Shown here piece after piece: positions 15,299 to 23,550 of a DNA stretch of 43,614 nt. Both the position numbers and the translations under genes were made by a program. Origin of the DNA: Kineococcus sp. TRM81007 (lineage in GTDB: Bacteria > Actinomycetota > Actinomycetes > Actinomycetales > Kineococcaceae); assembly GCF_022669155.1 (NCBI RefSeq), contig NZ_JALBVB010000056.1:378958-422571 (forward strand). The letters run 5' to 3'. Each line of letters opens with the position of its first letter. Positions within the stretch are counted from its first letter, which is position 1. The notes beneath the pieces were generated by a model, which saw nothing but the letters and a program-made list of their open reading frames with translations, ran no database searches and was not told where the DNA came from.

Positions 15299-15333
15299 CG
15301 GGCCCGGCACCTCGAACCGAGGTGCCGGGCCCG
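15299..15333. terminator. Strong terminator after the NlpC/P60 gene
   Basis: A perfect 16-bp stem (15299-15314 with 15318-15333) and a three-base loop, 15 bases after the stop codon, followed by TT. Confidence 0.8.
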
Positions 15334-15635
15334 TTCCACGTCCACCGGCACCCGCCGCGCACCGCGGCGAAACACGTGTCCTCGAGCCCCCGCGCGACGT
15401 ACAGTGCGGTCACGACGGCGGGAGGAGCGGAGGCGAGCATGAGCAGTCCCACGACCGCGCGGTGCGCCGGCCCCGCAGCCCCCCGCCCGTACCTGCCCCC
15501 GATGACAGTGGGGGTACCCGCGGTGCGCCGGTGCGCGCACGTGCGTCAGCACGTGCATCCCGCCGCGCACGTCGTCGCTACCAGAGGCGTCGTCCCCACC
15601 GGGGACGGCGCCTCTCGTCGTCCGTGGAGGTGGAT
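15334..15635 (+). other. Structured leader region upstream of the HNH gene
   Basis: About 300 bases without a secure gene. It holds a TACAGT -10-like box (15400-15405) and an ATG-initiated 71-codon frame at 15439-15654 with GGAGG-type ribosome sites. That frame overlaps the HNH start and has odd composition, so I do not call it a gene. A GGGGG/CCCCC inverted repeat lies near 15497-15524, and a very stable hairpin at 15583-15615 ends ten bases before the HNH ribosome site. Confidence 0.4.
15583..15615 (+). other. Stable hairpin just upstream of the HNH ribosome site
   Basis: Fifteen-base arms (15583-15597, 15601-15615), paired throughout with one G-U wobble, around a three-base loop. It is close enough to the Shine-Dalgarno at 15626-15630 to affect translation or act as an attenuator. 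No T-tract follows, so a classical terminator is less likely. Confidence 0.5.
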
Positions 15636-16130
15636 GTGCGCACCCTCGTGCTGAACGCCGGTTACGAGCCGCTCGCGGTGGTGTCCTTCCGGCGCGCCCT
15701 CGTCCTGGTCCTCGCCGGGAAGGCCTCGGTCGTGCTGGCCGACGCCGATCCCGTCGTGGGCGCGACCGTGAGCCTGGAACGCCCCTCGGTGATCCTGCTC
15801 ACCCGCTACGTGCGGGTGCCGCGGGGCAGCGTGGTGCCGGTCAGCCGCCGCGGTGTCCTGCGGCGCGACCACCAGCGCTGCGCCTACTGCCGCGGCCACG
15901 CCGCCACGGTCGACCACGTCCTGCCCCGCAGCCGGCGCGGCCCGGACACCTGGGAGAACCTGGTGGCCTGCTGCGTGCGCTGCAACAACGCCAAGGGCGA
16001 CCGCACCCCGGAGGAGATGGGCTGGACGCTGCCGTTCCGCCCGGCACCGCCGCGCGGCGCGTCGTGGGCGGTGCGGGGCGCGGAGCAGGCCGACCCGCGC
16101 TGGGACGAGTACCTGGCGCAGGCGGCCTGA
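15636..16130 (+). CDS. HNH endonuclease domain protein (actinobacterial)
   Basis: About 164 residues. The N-terminal region VRTLVLNAGYEPLAVVSFRRA (shown in part) is typical of a widespread actinobacterial and bacterial HNH family. The C-terminal HNH domain shows CAYC, VDHVLPRSRGG-like DHV, WENLVACCVRCNNAKGD with paired CxxC zinc-binding motifs, and the conserved N and K residues. GTG 15636 is chosen because GGAGG lies five bases upstream. The cellular role of this family is not established; it is usually a lone chromosomal gene. It follows a long structured leader. Confidence 0.87.
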   Translation: MRTLVLNAGYEPLAVVSFRRALVLVLAGKASVVLADADPVVGATVSLERPSVILLTRYVRVPRGSVVPVSRRGVLRRDHQRCAYCRGHAATVDHVLPRSRRGPDTWENLVACCVRCNNAKGDRTPEEMGWTLPFRPAPPRGASWAVRGAEQADPRWDEYLAQAA

Positions 16131-16185
16131 GGGGCCCGGGCGGCGCCCGGCGGAAAAGGGCGGGCTGCCCACCGCCGCGCGCCGC

Positions 16186-16191
16186 TAGCGT
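16186..16191 (+). promoter_or_regulatory. -10 box of a leaderless ABC exporter mRNA
   Basis: TAGCGT ends six bases before the GTG start, so the mRNA 5' end would coincide with the start codon. No clear -35 is visible. Confidence 0.5.
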
Positions 16192-16197
16192 CGAGCG

Positions 16198-19100
16198 GTG
16201 CCCACCCCGGTCCCGGTCCGTCCCCGGCGCGCCCGTCCCGCGCGCCCGTCGCCCCCGGGGCGCCCCGCCGCGGCCGCCCGCCGCGCCCCGGACCCGCGCA
16301 GCCTGACCGCGGCGCGGCTCGCCGGGCCGCGCGTGGTCGTCGCGACCGCCCTCGCCGTGCTCGCCGCCGCCGGGGAGACCCTCGCGAGCGTCGTGACGGG
16401 CCGCCTCGCCGCCGGGCCGACCACCGGCCTCGTCACTGCCCTGGGCGTGCTGCTCGTCGGCGCCGCCCTGCTCGACACCGCGGGCCGCACGGTGTTCGCC
16501 ACCCGCGTCGGCCGCGCCGAGGGGCGGCTGCGCGCCGACCTGCTCGACGCCGCGCTCGCCCAGCCGCTGCCGGTGCTGGCCGAGCAGGCCGTCGGCGAGG
16601 TCATCGACCGCGTCGACGACGACCCGCGCCAGCTGGCCCGGCTCCTGCGCGAGACCGGGTGGTTCCTGGGGCGCGCCCTGCTGCGCTCCGCGCTGGCGTG
16701 GGTGGTCGCCGGGCTGACGTGGTGGCCGGCGTGGTTCGCCTTCCCCCTGGTGGCGGTCGCCGCGCTGCTGGTGGCCCGGCCGCTGACCGCGGAGGTCGCC
16801 CGCCGCAAGCTGGCCGAGGAGGCCGCCTGGACCGAGCACGCCGCCCAGCTGGAGGAGGCCGTCGCCGCCCGCGACGACGTGCGCGCCGCCCTGGGGCGCC
16901 CGCACGTGCTGCGCCGCTACGCCGAGGGCGCCGCGGTCGTGCTGCGCGCCGTGGGCGCGACCAGCCGCACCGCCTCCGCGGTCGGGCTGCGCACGGCCCT
17001 GGTGCTCTCGCTGCTGCTGGTGGCGCTGGTGCTGGGCGGGGTGGTGCTGGTGCGGCGCGGTGACCTGGGCGTCGCCGACCTCGTGACCACGTGGCTGCTG
17101 CTGGCCGGGTTCGTCGGCGCGCTCACCCAGGTCAGCGACCGCCTGCCGGAGGTGCAGGCGGGGCTGGGGGCCCTCCAGCGCACCCGGGCGCTGCTGACCT
17201 CGCCGCCGGAGCCGGCCGGCGGGGACCCGCTGCCGGCCGGGCCCCTGTCCCTGGAGGTGAGCCGGCTCGACTTCGCCCACCCCGGCGGGTTCGCGCTGCG
17301 CGGGGTGGACCTCACGGTGCCCGCCGGCACCACCTGCGCGCTCGTCGGGCGCAGCGGCTCGGGCAAGTCGACCCTGGCGGCGATGTTCTCCCGCGCGGTC
17401 GAGCCGCCGCCCGGTGCCGTGCTCGTGGGCGGGCGCGACGTGCGGGAGCTGGACCTGCACCAGCTGCGCCGCGCCGTGGGCGTGGTCACCCAGCGCACCG
17501 AGCTGCTGGCGGCGACGCTCGCCGAGAACGTCGCGCTGGCCGCCGACGTGCCGCGCGCCGCCGTGGAGGACGCGGTGGACGCCCTGGGCCTGCGGGAGTG
17601 GGTGGACGCCCTGCCGCAGGGCCTGGACACCCCCCTCGGCCCCGGCGGCACCACCCTGTCGGCGGGTGAGGAGCAGCTGGTGGCGTTCGCCCGGCTGCTC
17701 GTGCGGGACGTGCGGGTCGTCGTCCTCGACGAGGCCACCGCCCGCATGGACCCCGTCACCGAGCACCGCGTCACGGCCGCCGCCGAGCGGCTCCTGGCGG
17801 GCCGCACCGGCCTGCTCATCGCCCACCGCCTGGGCACCACCGCCCGGGCGGGCTCCGTCGCCGTCCTCGACGGCGGCCGCCTCGTGCAGCGGGGGCCGCG
17901 CGCCCGGCTGGCCGCCGAGCCCGGTCCCTTCGCCGACCTGCTGGCCGCCGCCGGCTCCACCAGCCACCCCGACCACCCCGACCACCCCGGCCCCGCGGAA
18001 CCCGCTGGGCCAGCCGGACCCGCCGACCCCGCGCTGCGGCGCCCCGCCTCCGCACCCCGACCGCGCCCGGCCCCGCCCGTGCCGGCGCCGCGCCTGGCCC
18101 GGGCCGTGCTGCGCGCCGTGCGCGTGCACCCGGGGTGGGGGCTGCGCGGCGCCCTCCTGTTCCTGCTGGTGTCGCTGCTCGGCGCCCACGGCGCGGTGAC
18201 CGGCAAGCTGTGGGGCGAGGTCGTCGCCGGGGTCTCCGGGCCCGGCCCGGCGTCCCCGGGCGGTGCGTGGCCGTGGGCGCTCGCGGTGTGCGCCGCCCTC
18301 GTCGCCGGGCCGTTCGCGCTGCGCGGCGCGCTGCGGGTGTACTTCTCCTGGTGGAACGCGGTCGCGCTGCGGACCCGCTGCGCGGTGCTGGCCGGGCAGA
18401 CGCGCCCGCACCGGCTGCCGCGCGTGCCCGCCGGGGAGGTCACGGCCCGCTGCCTGGACTCCGACCGCTTCGTCCTCTACGTGGACCGCTGGGTCGACGT
18501 CGTCATCGGCGGCTGCGTCGTGCTCGTCACCGCCCTCCTGGCGGGCAGCGCCGCGGCGGGCGGCGTCGTCGCGGGGGTCATGGCCGTCTCGGCGCTCGTG
18601 TCCGTCGCCGGCGCCGGGACCGCCGGCCGCAGCGCCACCCGCGCCGGCGACACCCGCGTGCGCTTCGGCCGCTCGCTGGGCTCCGCCGTGGACGCCGCCC
18701 GCACCGTCAAGCTGGCCGCCGCGGCGCCGGACGTGCTCGCGCACCTGCACCGCGTGGACGACGCGCGGGTGCGCGCGTCGCTGCGGGAGTTCCGGGTGCG
18801 GGCCGTGCTGGACGGCGTGCCCGTCGTCCTCGTCCAGCTGGGCCTGGTCCTCACCTGGTGGCTGCACCTGCGCGGCACCTGGGACCTGGCGACGGCGCTG
18901 CTGGTGTCCACGGCCGTGGCCGGCTCCACTTACTTCGGGCAGGTCGCCGGCGCGGTCGTGACCGAGGCGCCGGTGGCGCGCGGGTGGCTGCGCGCCGTCG
19001 CCCAGCTCGCCGGCACCGCCGACGTCCTGCACCCGCCCACCGGCGTGGACCTGGTGGCCGGCACCGCCCCCGCACCGCCTCCGGTGGCCCGCACCCGGCT

Positions 19101-19788
19101 GCGCGCGCTGGAGCTGCGGGGCTTCACCGCCGTCCACGACGACGGCACGGTCGGTGTCGAGGGGGTGGACCTGCGCGTGGCGGCCGGGGAGCTGGTGCTG
19201 CTGACGGGACGGGTGGGCTCGGGCAAGTCCAGCCTGCTGGCCGCCCTGGCGGGTCTGGTGGATCACGAGGGGGTGCTGCGCTGGAACGGCGAGGAGGTCG
19301 CCGACCCGCAGGACTTCCTGCGCCCGGCGCGGGTCAGCCACGTCGCGCAGCTGCCGCGCGTGCTGTCGGGCTCGTTCGCGGACAACGTGGCCCTCGACCA
19401 CGCGGGGGCCGCCCGGCGCCTGCCGGAGGCGCTGGCCGACGCCCGGCTGGCGCCGGACGTGTCGGCCGCGGGCGGTCCGGGCGCCCTCATCGGGCACCGG
19501 GGGGTGCGGCTGTCGGGCGGTCAGGTGCAGCGGCTGGCGCTGGCCCGCGCCCTGGCGTCGGGAGCGGACCTGCTCCTGGCCGACGACGTCTCCTCCGCGC
19601 TGGACGCGCGCACCGAGCTGGAGCTGTGGCAGGCCCTGCGGCACCGGGGCACCACGGTCCTCGGGGCCAGCTCGAAGCGCGCGGCGCTCGCCGTGGCGGA
19701 CCGCGTCGTCGTCCTGGCCGACGGGCGGGTCGCCGGCTGCGGGCCGTGGCGCGACCTCGCGCCGCGCTGGGGCCACCTCGCCGGCTGA
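16198..19788 (+). CDS. Fused two-module ABC exporter (TMD-NBD-TMD-NBD), 1196 residues
   Basis: One polypeptide holds two complete half-exporters. Half one has membrane helices at about 45-330 and NBD1 with Walker A GRSGSGKST (about 384), a divergent signature LSAGEEQ, Walker B VVVLDEAT with the catalytic Glu, and the switch His in IAHR (about 542). A Pro-rich linker (about 590-640) leads to half two with Walker A GRVGSGKSS (about 1004), canonical LSGGQ, Walker B LLLADDVSS in which the catalytic Glu is Asp, and Ser/Lys in place of the switch His (GASSKR). This is the asymmetric pattern of heterodimeric exporters: one competent and one degenerate ATP site, here joined in cis. Substrate is unknown (drug, lipid or peptide). 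The start is leaderless, at GTG 16198. Confidence 0.9.
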   Translation: MPTPVPVRPRRARPARPSPPGRPAAAARRAPDPRSLTAARLAGPRVVVATALAVLAAAGETLASVVTGRLAAGPTTGLVTALGVLLVGAALLDTAGRTVFATRVGRAEGRLRADLLDAALAQPLPVLAEQAVGEVIDRVDDDPRQLARLLRETGWFLGRALLRSALAWVVAGLTWWPAWFAFPLVAVAALLVARPLTAEVARRKLAEEAAWTEHAAQLEEAVAARDDVRAALGRPHVLRRYAEGAAVVLRAVGATSRTASAVGLRTALVLSLLLVALVLGGVVLVRRGDLGVADLVTTWLLLAGFVGALTQVSDRLPEVQAGLGALQRTRALLTSPPEPAGGDPLPAGPLSLEVSRLDFAHPGGFALRGVDLTVPAGTTCALVGRSGSGKSTLAAMFSRAVEPPPGAVLVGGRDVRELDLHQLRRAVGVVTQRTELLAATLAENVALAADVPRAAVEDAVDALGLREWVDALPQGLDTPLGPGGTTLSAGEEQLVAFARLLVRDVRVVVLDEATARMDPVTEHRVTAAAERLLAGRTGLLIAHRLGTTARAGSVAVLDGGRLVQRGPRARLAAEPGPFADLLAAAGSTSHPDHPDHPGPAEPAGPAGPADPALRRPASAPRPRPAPPVPAPRLARAVLRAVRVHPGWGLRGALLFLLVSLLGAHGAVTGKLWGEVVAGVSGPGPASPGGAWPWALAVCAALVAGPFALRGALRVYFSWWNAVALRTRCAVLAGQTRPHRLPRVPAGEVTARCLDSDRFVLYVDRWVDVVIGGCVVLVTALLAGSAAAGGVVAGVMAVSALVSVAGAGTAGRSATRAGDTRVRFGRSLGSAVDAARTVKLAAAAPDVLAHLHRVDDARVRASLREFRVRAVLDGVPVVLVQLGLVLTWWLHLRGTWDLATALLVSTAVAGSTYFGQVAGAVVTEAPVARGWLRAVAQLAGTADVLHPPTGVDLVAGTAPAPPPVARTRLRALELRGFTAVHDDGTVGVEGVDLRVAAGELVLLTGRVGSGKSSLLAALAGLVDHEGVLRWNGEEVADPQDFLRPARVSHVAQLPRVLSGSFADNVALDHAGAARRLPEALADARLAPDVSAAGGPGALIGHRGVRLSGGQVQRLALARALASGADLLLADDVSSALDARTELELWQALRHRGTTVLGASSKRAALAVADRVVVLADGRVAGCGPWRDLAPRWGHLAG

Positions 19789-19809
19789 CGGCCGGCTGAC
19801 GGGCCGGCG

Positions 19810-19839
19810 CCCGCCCGCCGCCACCCGGCGGCGGGCGGG
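19810..19839. terminator. Bidirectional terminator between ABC exporter and ohr
   Basis: Perfect 13-bp arms (19810-19822 and 19827-19839) around a four-base loop lie between two convergent genes. Confidence 0.75.
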
Positions 19840-19845
19840 ACGCCC

Positions 19846-20280
19846 TCAGGCCTGCTCGGCGACGAGCGTCACCGGCACGTTGCCGCGGGTGGCCTTGGAG
19901 TACGGGCACAGCTCGTGGGTGCGCTCCAGCAGCCGCTGCAGCTCCTCGGTGCCCATGCCCTCCACGCTGGCGCGGATGGTGGCGGTGACGGCGTAGCTCT
20001 CGCTCTCCGGCCCGAAGCCGACCTCGACGTGCAGGGTCGACCCCGAGGCGTCCACGCCCATCTCCTTCGCCGCCAGGCCCATCGCGCCCTGGAAGCAGGC
20101 GCCGTAGCCGGCGGCGAACAGCTGCTCCGGGTTGGTGCCGCCGCCGGGGCCGCCGACCTCCTTCGGTGCCTGCAGCACCACGTCGAGGGCACCGTCGTCG
20201 GAGACGGCGCGTCCTCCGCGCCGGCCGCCCGTGGTGGTCACGCGCGCCGTGTAGACGATCTTCTCGGGGGTGTTCACCAT
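19846..20280 (-). CDS. ohr: Organic hydroperoxide resistance protein (Ohr, OsmC family)
   Basis: A 144-residue thiol peroxidase that reduces organic and lipid hydroperoxides using lipoyl-protein reductant. The two redox cysteines stand in the Ohr signatures GYGACFQG (about C62) and HELCPYSKATRGN (about C125), and the N-terminal YTARVTTTGGR...GRAVSDDG distinguishes Ohr from OsmC. The ATG at 20280 is seven bases after TAACGT, giving a probable leaderless mRNA. No ohrR gene lies next to it; the MarR regulator at 4.2 kb is too far and has another partner. Confidence 0.93.
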   Translation of the reverse strand: MVNTPEKIVYTARVTTTGGRRGGRAVSDDGALDVVLQAPKEVGGPGGGTNPEQLFAAGYGACFQGAMGLAAKEMGVDASGSTLHVEVGFGPESESYAVTATIRASVEGMGTEELQRLLERTHELCPYSKATRGNVPVTLVAEQA

Positions 20281-20287
20281 GCCCGCG

Positions 20288-20293
20288 ACGTTA
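20288..20293 (-). promoter_or_regulatory. ohr: -10 box of ohr (leaderless)
   Basis: On the minus strand TAACGT ends seven bases before the ohr ATG. Confidence 0.45.
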
Positions 20294-20406
20294 GGTCGAT
20301 CCGCTCCGGGCCGCACGGGGGAGGCCGGCGCCGTTCCGGGGTGCGAGGGTGGGGGCCACCACGACGGTGGACGTGCGGTGGACACGACGAGCAGGGGGAG
20401 GCCTCC

Positions 20407-20829
20407 GTGGGCGACGGCAGGGACGAGAGCAGGAGCAGGCAGAGCGCCTCGATCGACGCGGTGCTGCGCGAGGTGCTGCGCCAGGGGCGCCTGGACCCGG
20501 GCGCCGAGCGGCTGGCCGCGCAGGGCGTGGACCGGCTGCGCACCTTCCTCGCCGGCGACGCGTCGGTGAACGACGGGACCGGGCGGGCGGCAGCGGCGGA
20601 GGCCACCGCGGAGGCGGTGGACGCGGAGGCGGTGGACGCGGAGGTCGTCGAGGAGGCGGGGGGCGTCGGCGCGCCGGAGCAGCGGCTGCGCCACGTGGTC
20701 CCGCTGCGCGGCGGTGAGCGCGTGGAGGTGGTGGTGCCCGAGCGCTTCACCCGCGCCGACGCCCGGCGCGTCGCCGCGGTCCTGGAGGCGCTGGCGCTGG
20801 ACGACGACGAGGAGGAGGCGCAGGCGTGA
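20407..20829 (+). CDS. Uncharacterised acidic/Ala-rich protein coupled to an S4 protein
   Basis: 140 residues, no family recognised. The N-terminal half (IDAVLREVLRQGRLDPGAERLAAQGVDRL, in parts) looks helical, the middle is an Ala/Glu/Val low-complexity stretch with an internal repeat (EAVDAEAVDAEVV), and the C-terminal part (VVPLRGGERVEVVVPERFTRADARRVAAVLEAL, in parts) looks like a folded beta-alpha unit ending in an acidic tail. GTG 20407 has GGGGAGG six bases upstream. Its stop overlaps the GTG of the S4-domain gene (GTGA), so the two are translated together. No membrane segment or signal peptide. Confidence 0.7.
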   Translation: MGDGRDESRSRQSASIDAVLREVLRQGRLDPGAERLAAQGVDRLRTFLAGDASVNDGTGRAAAAEATAEAVDAEAVDAEVVEEAGGVGAPEQRLRHVVPLRGGERVEVVVPERFTRADARRVAAVLEALALDDDEEEAQA

Positions 20830-21044
20830 GCGCCCAGCGCGACGTGGAGGTCACCGGCACCGTGCGGCTGGGGCAGTTCCTCAAGCTCGTCGGCGCCGTG
20901 GACTCCGGCGGTGAGGCCCGTGAGGTGCTGGCGGCCGGTGAGGTCAGCGTCAACGGCGAGGTCGACGACCGCCGCGGCCGGCAGCTCTCCGACGGTGACG
21001 TCGTCGAGCTCGGCGGGCAGGAGTGGCGGGTCCTCGTCGGCTGA
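20826..21044 (+). CDS. Small S4-domain RNA-binding protein (YaaA/RlbA-like)
   Basis: 72 residues consisting of a single S4 RNA-binding domain: VRLGQFLKLVGAVDSGGEAREVLAAGEVSVNGE (seen in parts) is the S4 helix-loop-strand with the hallmark G-V-NG-V pattern, then DDRRGRQLSDGDVV. Such stand-alone S4 proteins bind structured RNA, probably rRNA or tRNA. The GTG start overlaps the preceding stop by four bases. Confidence 0.87.
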   Translation: MSAQRDVEVTGTVRLGQFLKLVGAVDSGGEAREVLAAGEVSVNGEVDDRRGRQLSDGDVVELGGQEWRVLVG

Positions 21045-21066
21045 CGGGCGGAGCCGTCGACCGGTC

Positions 21067-21813
21067 TCACCGCCCGGGCAGCCGCCACGCGGACACGTGG
21101 GAGGTGCTCGCGGCGGTGAACGGCGACTCGTCCCAGTCCGCCCACCGCCCGGCCGGTTCCATCCCGGCCAGGCGGGCCATGAGGTCCAGCTCCGAGGGCC
21201 ACACCCAGCGGTGCGGGGAGCGGAACAGCGACCCCGCGCCGTCGCGCACCCGGTAGTGGTGCGACACCAGCCGCTGGTTCAGCACGTCGATGGTGTCGAC
21301 GCCGACGTGGTGCTCGCCGACGTGGAAGGGGATCGCCGTCTGACCCGGCGGCAGGCGCTGCAGCGGCGGGACGAACACCTCCACGACGAACACCCCGCCG
21401 GGTTCCAGGTGCCGTGCGGCGTTGCGGAAGCACGCGACCTGCTCGTCCTGCGTGAGCAGGTTCGTGATCGTGTTGTAGACGAGGTAGACGAGGCGGAAAC
21501 CCCCGCAGCCGGGGGCGGTGGCGCTCGCCATGTCCCCGATCGCGACGGGGACCGCGTCGGCACCGGGTTTCTCCCGCAACCGCGCGGCCATGTGCTCGGA
21601 CAGCTCGACGCCCGCCACCGGCACGCCCCGCGCGCTCAGGGGGAGGGCGACGCGCCCCGTCCCCACCGCCAGCTCCAGCGCGGCGCCGTCGGCGGCGCGC
21701 CGGGCGAGGAAATCCACCGTCGGCCCGAGGACCTCGGGGGTGGACGTGAACGCCGACGCCTCGTCGTAGTCCCGGGCCACCTCCGGGCCCCACAGCTGCT
21801 CGGTCGCGCTCAC
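21067..21813 (-). CDS. Class I SAM-dependent methyltransferase
   Basis: 248 residues with a Rossmann-type methyltransferase fold. Motif I reads ALELAVGTGRVALPL (about residues 44-58, with the E-x-G-x-G-x-G variant), the acidic loop VAGVELSEHM binds the SAM ribose, IGDMAS is motif II/III, and the FRLVYLVYNTITNLLTQDEQ stretch (in parts) resembles methyltransferases of the type-11/25 group. The C-terminal WVWPSELDLMARLAGM is typical of the family. GTG 21813 is chosen because the fold begins soon after. Substrate unknown. It is convergent with the S4 gene and divergent from the prp operon. Confidence 0.82.
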   Translation of the reverse strand: MSATEQLWGPEVARDYDEASAFTSTPEVLGPTVDFLARRAADGAALELAVGTGRVALPLSARGVPVAGVELSEHMAARLREKPGADAVPVAIGDMASATAPGCGGFRLVYLVYNTITNLLTQDEQVACFRNAARHLEPGGVFVVEVFVPPLQRLPPGQTAIPFHVGEHHVGVDTIDVLNQRLVSHHYRVRDGAGSLFRSPHRWVWPSELDLMARLAGMEPAGRWADWDESPFTAASTSHVSAWRLPGR

Positions 21814-21970
21814 GCCCCGACGCTCCCACCGGGCGGCGGCGGACCACCAGAGGTTTTCCGGGGGCGGCCGCGGGGGGTACGCCCGCGGGGCCCGAGGGGC
21901 TAGCGTGCGCGGTGCAGGAACCGCGCCGCACACGCCCGGCGCGGGCCTCGAGGACGAGGGAGGAGGACCG

Positions 21971-22036
21971 GTGCACGCGCACGTCCAGCCCGCGGTCACC
22001 ACCGGGAGCGCCGCCGCCGAGGAGGTTCCCGCGTGA
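21971..22036 (+). CDS. Candidate 21-residue ORF translationally coupled to prpD
   Basis: GTG 21971 has AGGAGG at 21961-21966, a strong ribosome site. The frame runs 21 codons and its TGA overlaps the prpD GTG (GTGA). The peptide begins [13 protein letters not shown] and is otherwise Ala/Glu-rich. It could be a leader ORF that couples ribosome loading to prpD, or a chance frame. I know no family for it. Confidence 0.4.
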   Translation: MHAHVQPAVTTGSAAAEEVPA

Positions 22037-23550
22037 GGGAGCACACCGTCCGCGTCCGCCGCAGCGCCGAGGAGTTCGGCCGCGAGGAGGAACTGGCCTG
22101 GAAGCTCGCCGAGGTGGCCACCGACCCGGTGCCAGTGGACGACGAGGTGGTGGCGATGGTCGTCAACCGGGTCCTCGACGACGCCGCCGTCTCGGCGGCC
22201 GCGCTGCTGCGCGGGCCCGTGGTGGCCGCCCGCGCGCAGGCCCTGTCGCACCCGCCCTCGCGCGGCGGGCGCGGTGGCCTCGTCGCCGGCACCCGCGAGG
22301 CCGTGTCGGTGGAGTGGGCGGCGTGGGCGAACGGCGTCGCGGTGCGTGAGCTGGACTTCCACGACACGTTCCTGGCCGCGGAGTACTCCCACCCCGGCGA
22401 CAACGTCCCCGCCCTCGTGGCGGTCGCCCAGCACGCCGGGTGCGACGGTGCCGCCCTGCTGCGGGGGATCGTCACCGCCTACGAGGTGCAGGTGGACCTG
22501 GTGCGCGCGATCAGCCTGCACCGGCACAAGATCGACCACGTCGCCCACCTGGGGCCCTCGGTGGCCGCGGGGCTGGGGACGATGCTGGGCCTGAGCACCG
22601 AGGTGGTGCACCAGGCGATCGGGCAGGCCCTGCACACCACGACAGCCACCCGCCAGTCCCGCAAGGGCGCCATCTCCACCTGGAAGGCGCACGCCCCCGC
22701 GTTCGCGGCCAAGGCCGCGGTGGAGGCGGCGGACCGCGCGGTGCGGGGGCAGACCAGTCCCGCGCCGATCTACGAGGGGGAGGACGGGGTCATCGCCCGG
22801 CTGCTCGACGGCCCGGACGCCGTCTACGAGGTGCCGCTGCCGGAGCGCGGCGAACCCCGCCGGGCGATCCTCGACACGTACACCAAGGAGCACTCCGCGG
22901 AGTACCAGGCGCAGGCGCTCATCGACCTGGCCCGCCGGCTGCACCGGGAGCACCCCGAGCTGCGCGAGGCCGCGAACGTCGCCTCGATCGTGCTGCACAC
23001 CTCGCACCACACCCACACGGTCATCGGTTCCGGGGCGAACGACCCGCAGAAGCACGACCCCACCGCCAGCCGGGAGACGCTGGACCACTCGGTGCCGTAC
23101 GTCTTCGCCGTGGCGCTGCAGGACGGCACCTGGCACCACGAGCACTCCTACGCCCCGGGACGCGCCGCCCGCCCGGACACGGTCGCGCTCTGGCGGCGGG
23201 TGAGCACCGTCGAGGACCCGGAGTGGACCGCCCGCTACCACGAGAGCGACCCGGCGCGGAAGGCGTTCGGGGCGCGCGCGGTCATCACCCGCACCGACGG
23301 TTCCACCCTCGTCGACGAGATCGCCGTCGCCGACGCGCACCCGCTGGGGGCGCGCCCGTTCGGCCGCGAGGAGTACCTGGCGAAGTTCCGCACCCTGGCC
23401 GCCGGGGTCCTCGACGGCGCCGAGGTGGAGCGGTTCGCGGGCCTCGCGCAGCGCCTGCCGGAGCTGGACGCCGCCGGTGTGCGGGAGCTCGGGATCGTCG
23501 CCCCGCCCGGGTACCTGGAGGCCGTACCGCTGCCGGAGGGGCTGTTCTGA
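22033..23550 (+). CDS. prpD: 2-Methylcitrate dehydratase (MmgE/PrpD family)
   Basis: Dehydrates 2-methylcitrate to 2-methyl-cis-aconitate in the methylcitrate cycle of propionyl-CoA breakdown. 505 residues, the full length of the PrpD branch of MmgE/PrpD. Visible motifs include [28 protein letters not shown] (in parts) near residues 97-125, a core of metal-free dehydratase histidines, [38 protein letters not shown] (in parts) and [15 protein letters not shown] 22033 has GGAGG seven bases upstream. It heads prpD-prpB-prpC. The next gene starts at the overlapping TGATG, so they are coupled. Confidence 0.95.
   Translation: MREHTVRVRRSAEEFGREEELAWKLAEVATDPVPVDDEVVAMVVNRVLDDAAVSAAALLRGPVVAARAQALSHPPSRGGRGGLVAGTREAVSVEWAAWANGVAVRELDFHDTFLAAEYSHPGDNVPALVAVAQHAGCDGAALLRGIVTAYEVQVDLVRAISLHRHKIDHVAHLGPSVAAGLGTMLGLSTEVVHQAIGQALHTTTATRQSRKGAISTWKAHAPAFAAKAAVEAADRAVRGQTSPAPIYEGEDGVIARLLDGPDAVYEVPLPERGEPRRAILDTYTKEHSAEYQAQALIDLARRLHREHPELREAANVASIVLHTSHHTHTVIGSGANDPQKHDPTASRETLDHSVPYVFAVALQDGTWHHEHSYAPGRAARPDTVALWRRVSTVEDPEWTARYHESDPARKAFGARAVITRTDGSTLVDEIAVADAHPLGARPFGREEYLAKFRTLAAGVLDGAEVERFAGLAQRLPELDAAGVRELGIVAPPGYLEAVPLPEGLF

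Noticed and set aside
15439-15654. 71-codon plus-strand frame with good ribosome sites
   Set aside because: Its composition is poor, it overlaps the HNH start out of frame, and it covers a 15-bp hairpin. Left as part of the leader.
15841-19824. Open frame of over 1300 codons antisense to the HNH and ABC genes
   Set aside because: A shadow of GC-rich codon usage: Gln/His/Arg/Gly-rich, no family motif, and the plus-strand ABC exporter has full Walker and signature motifs.
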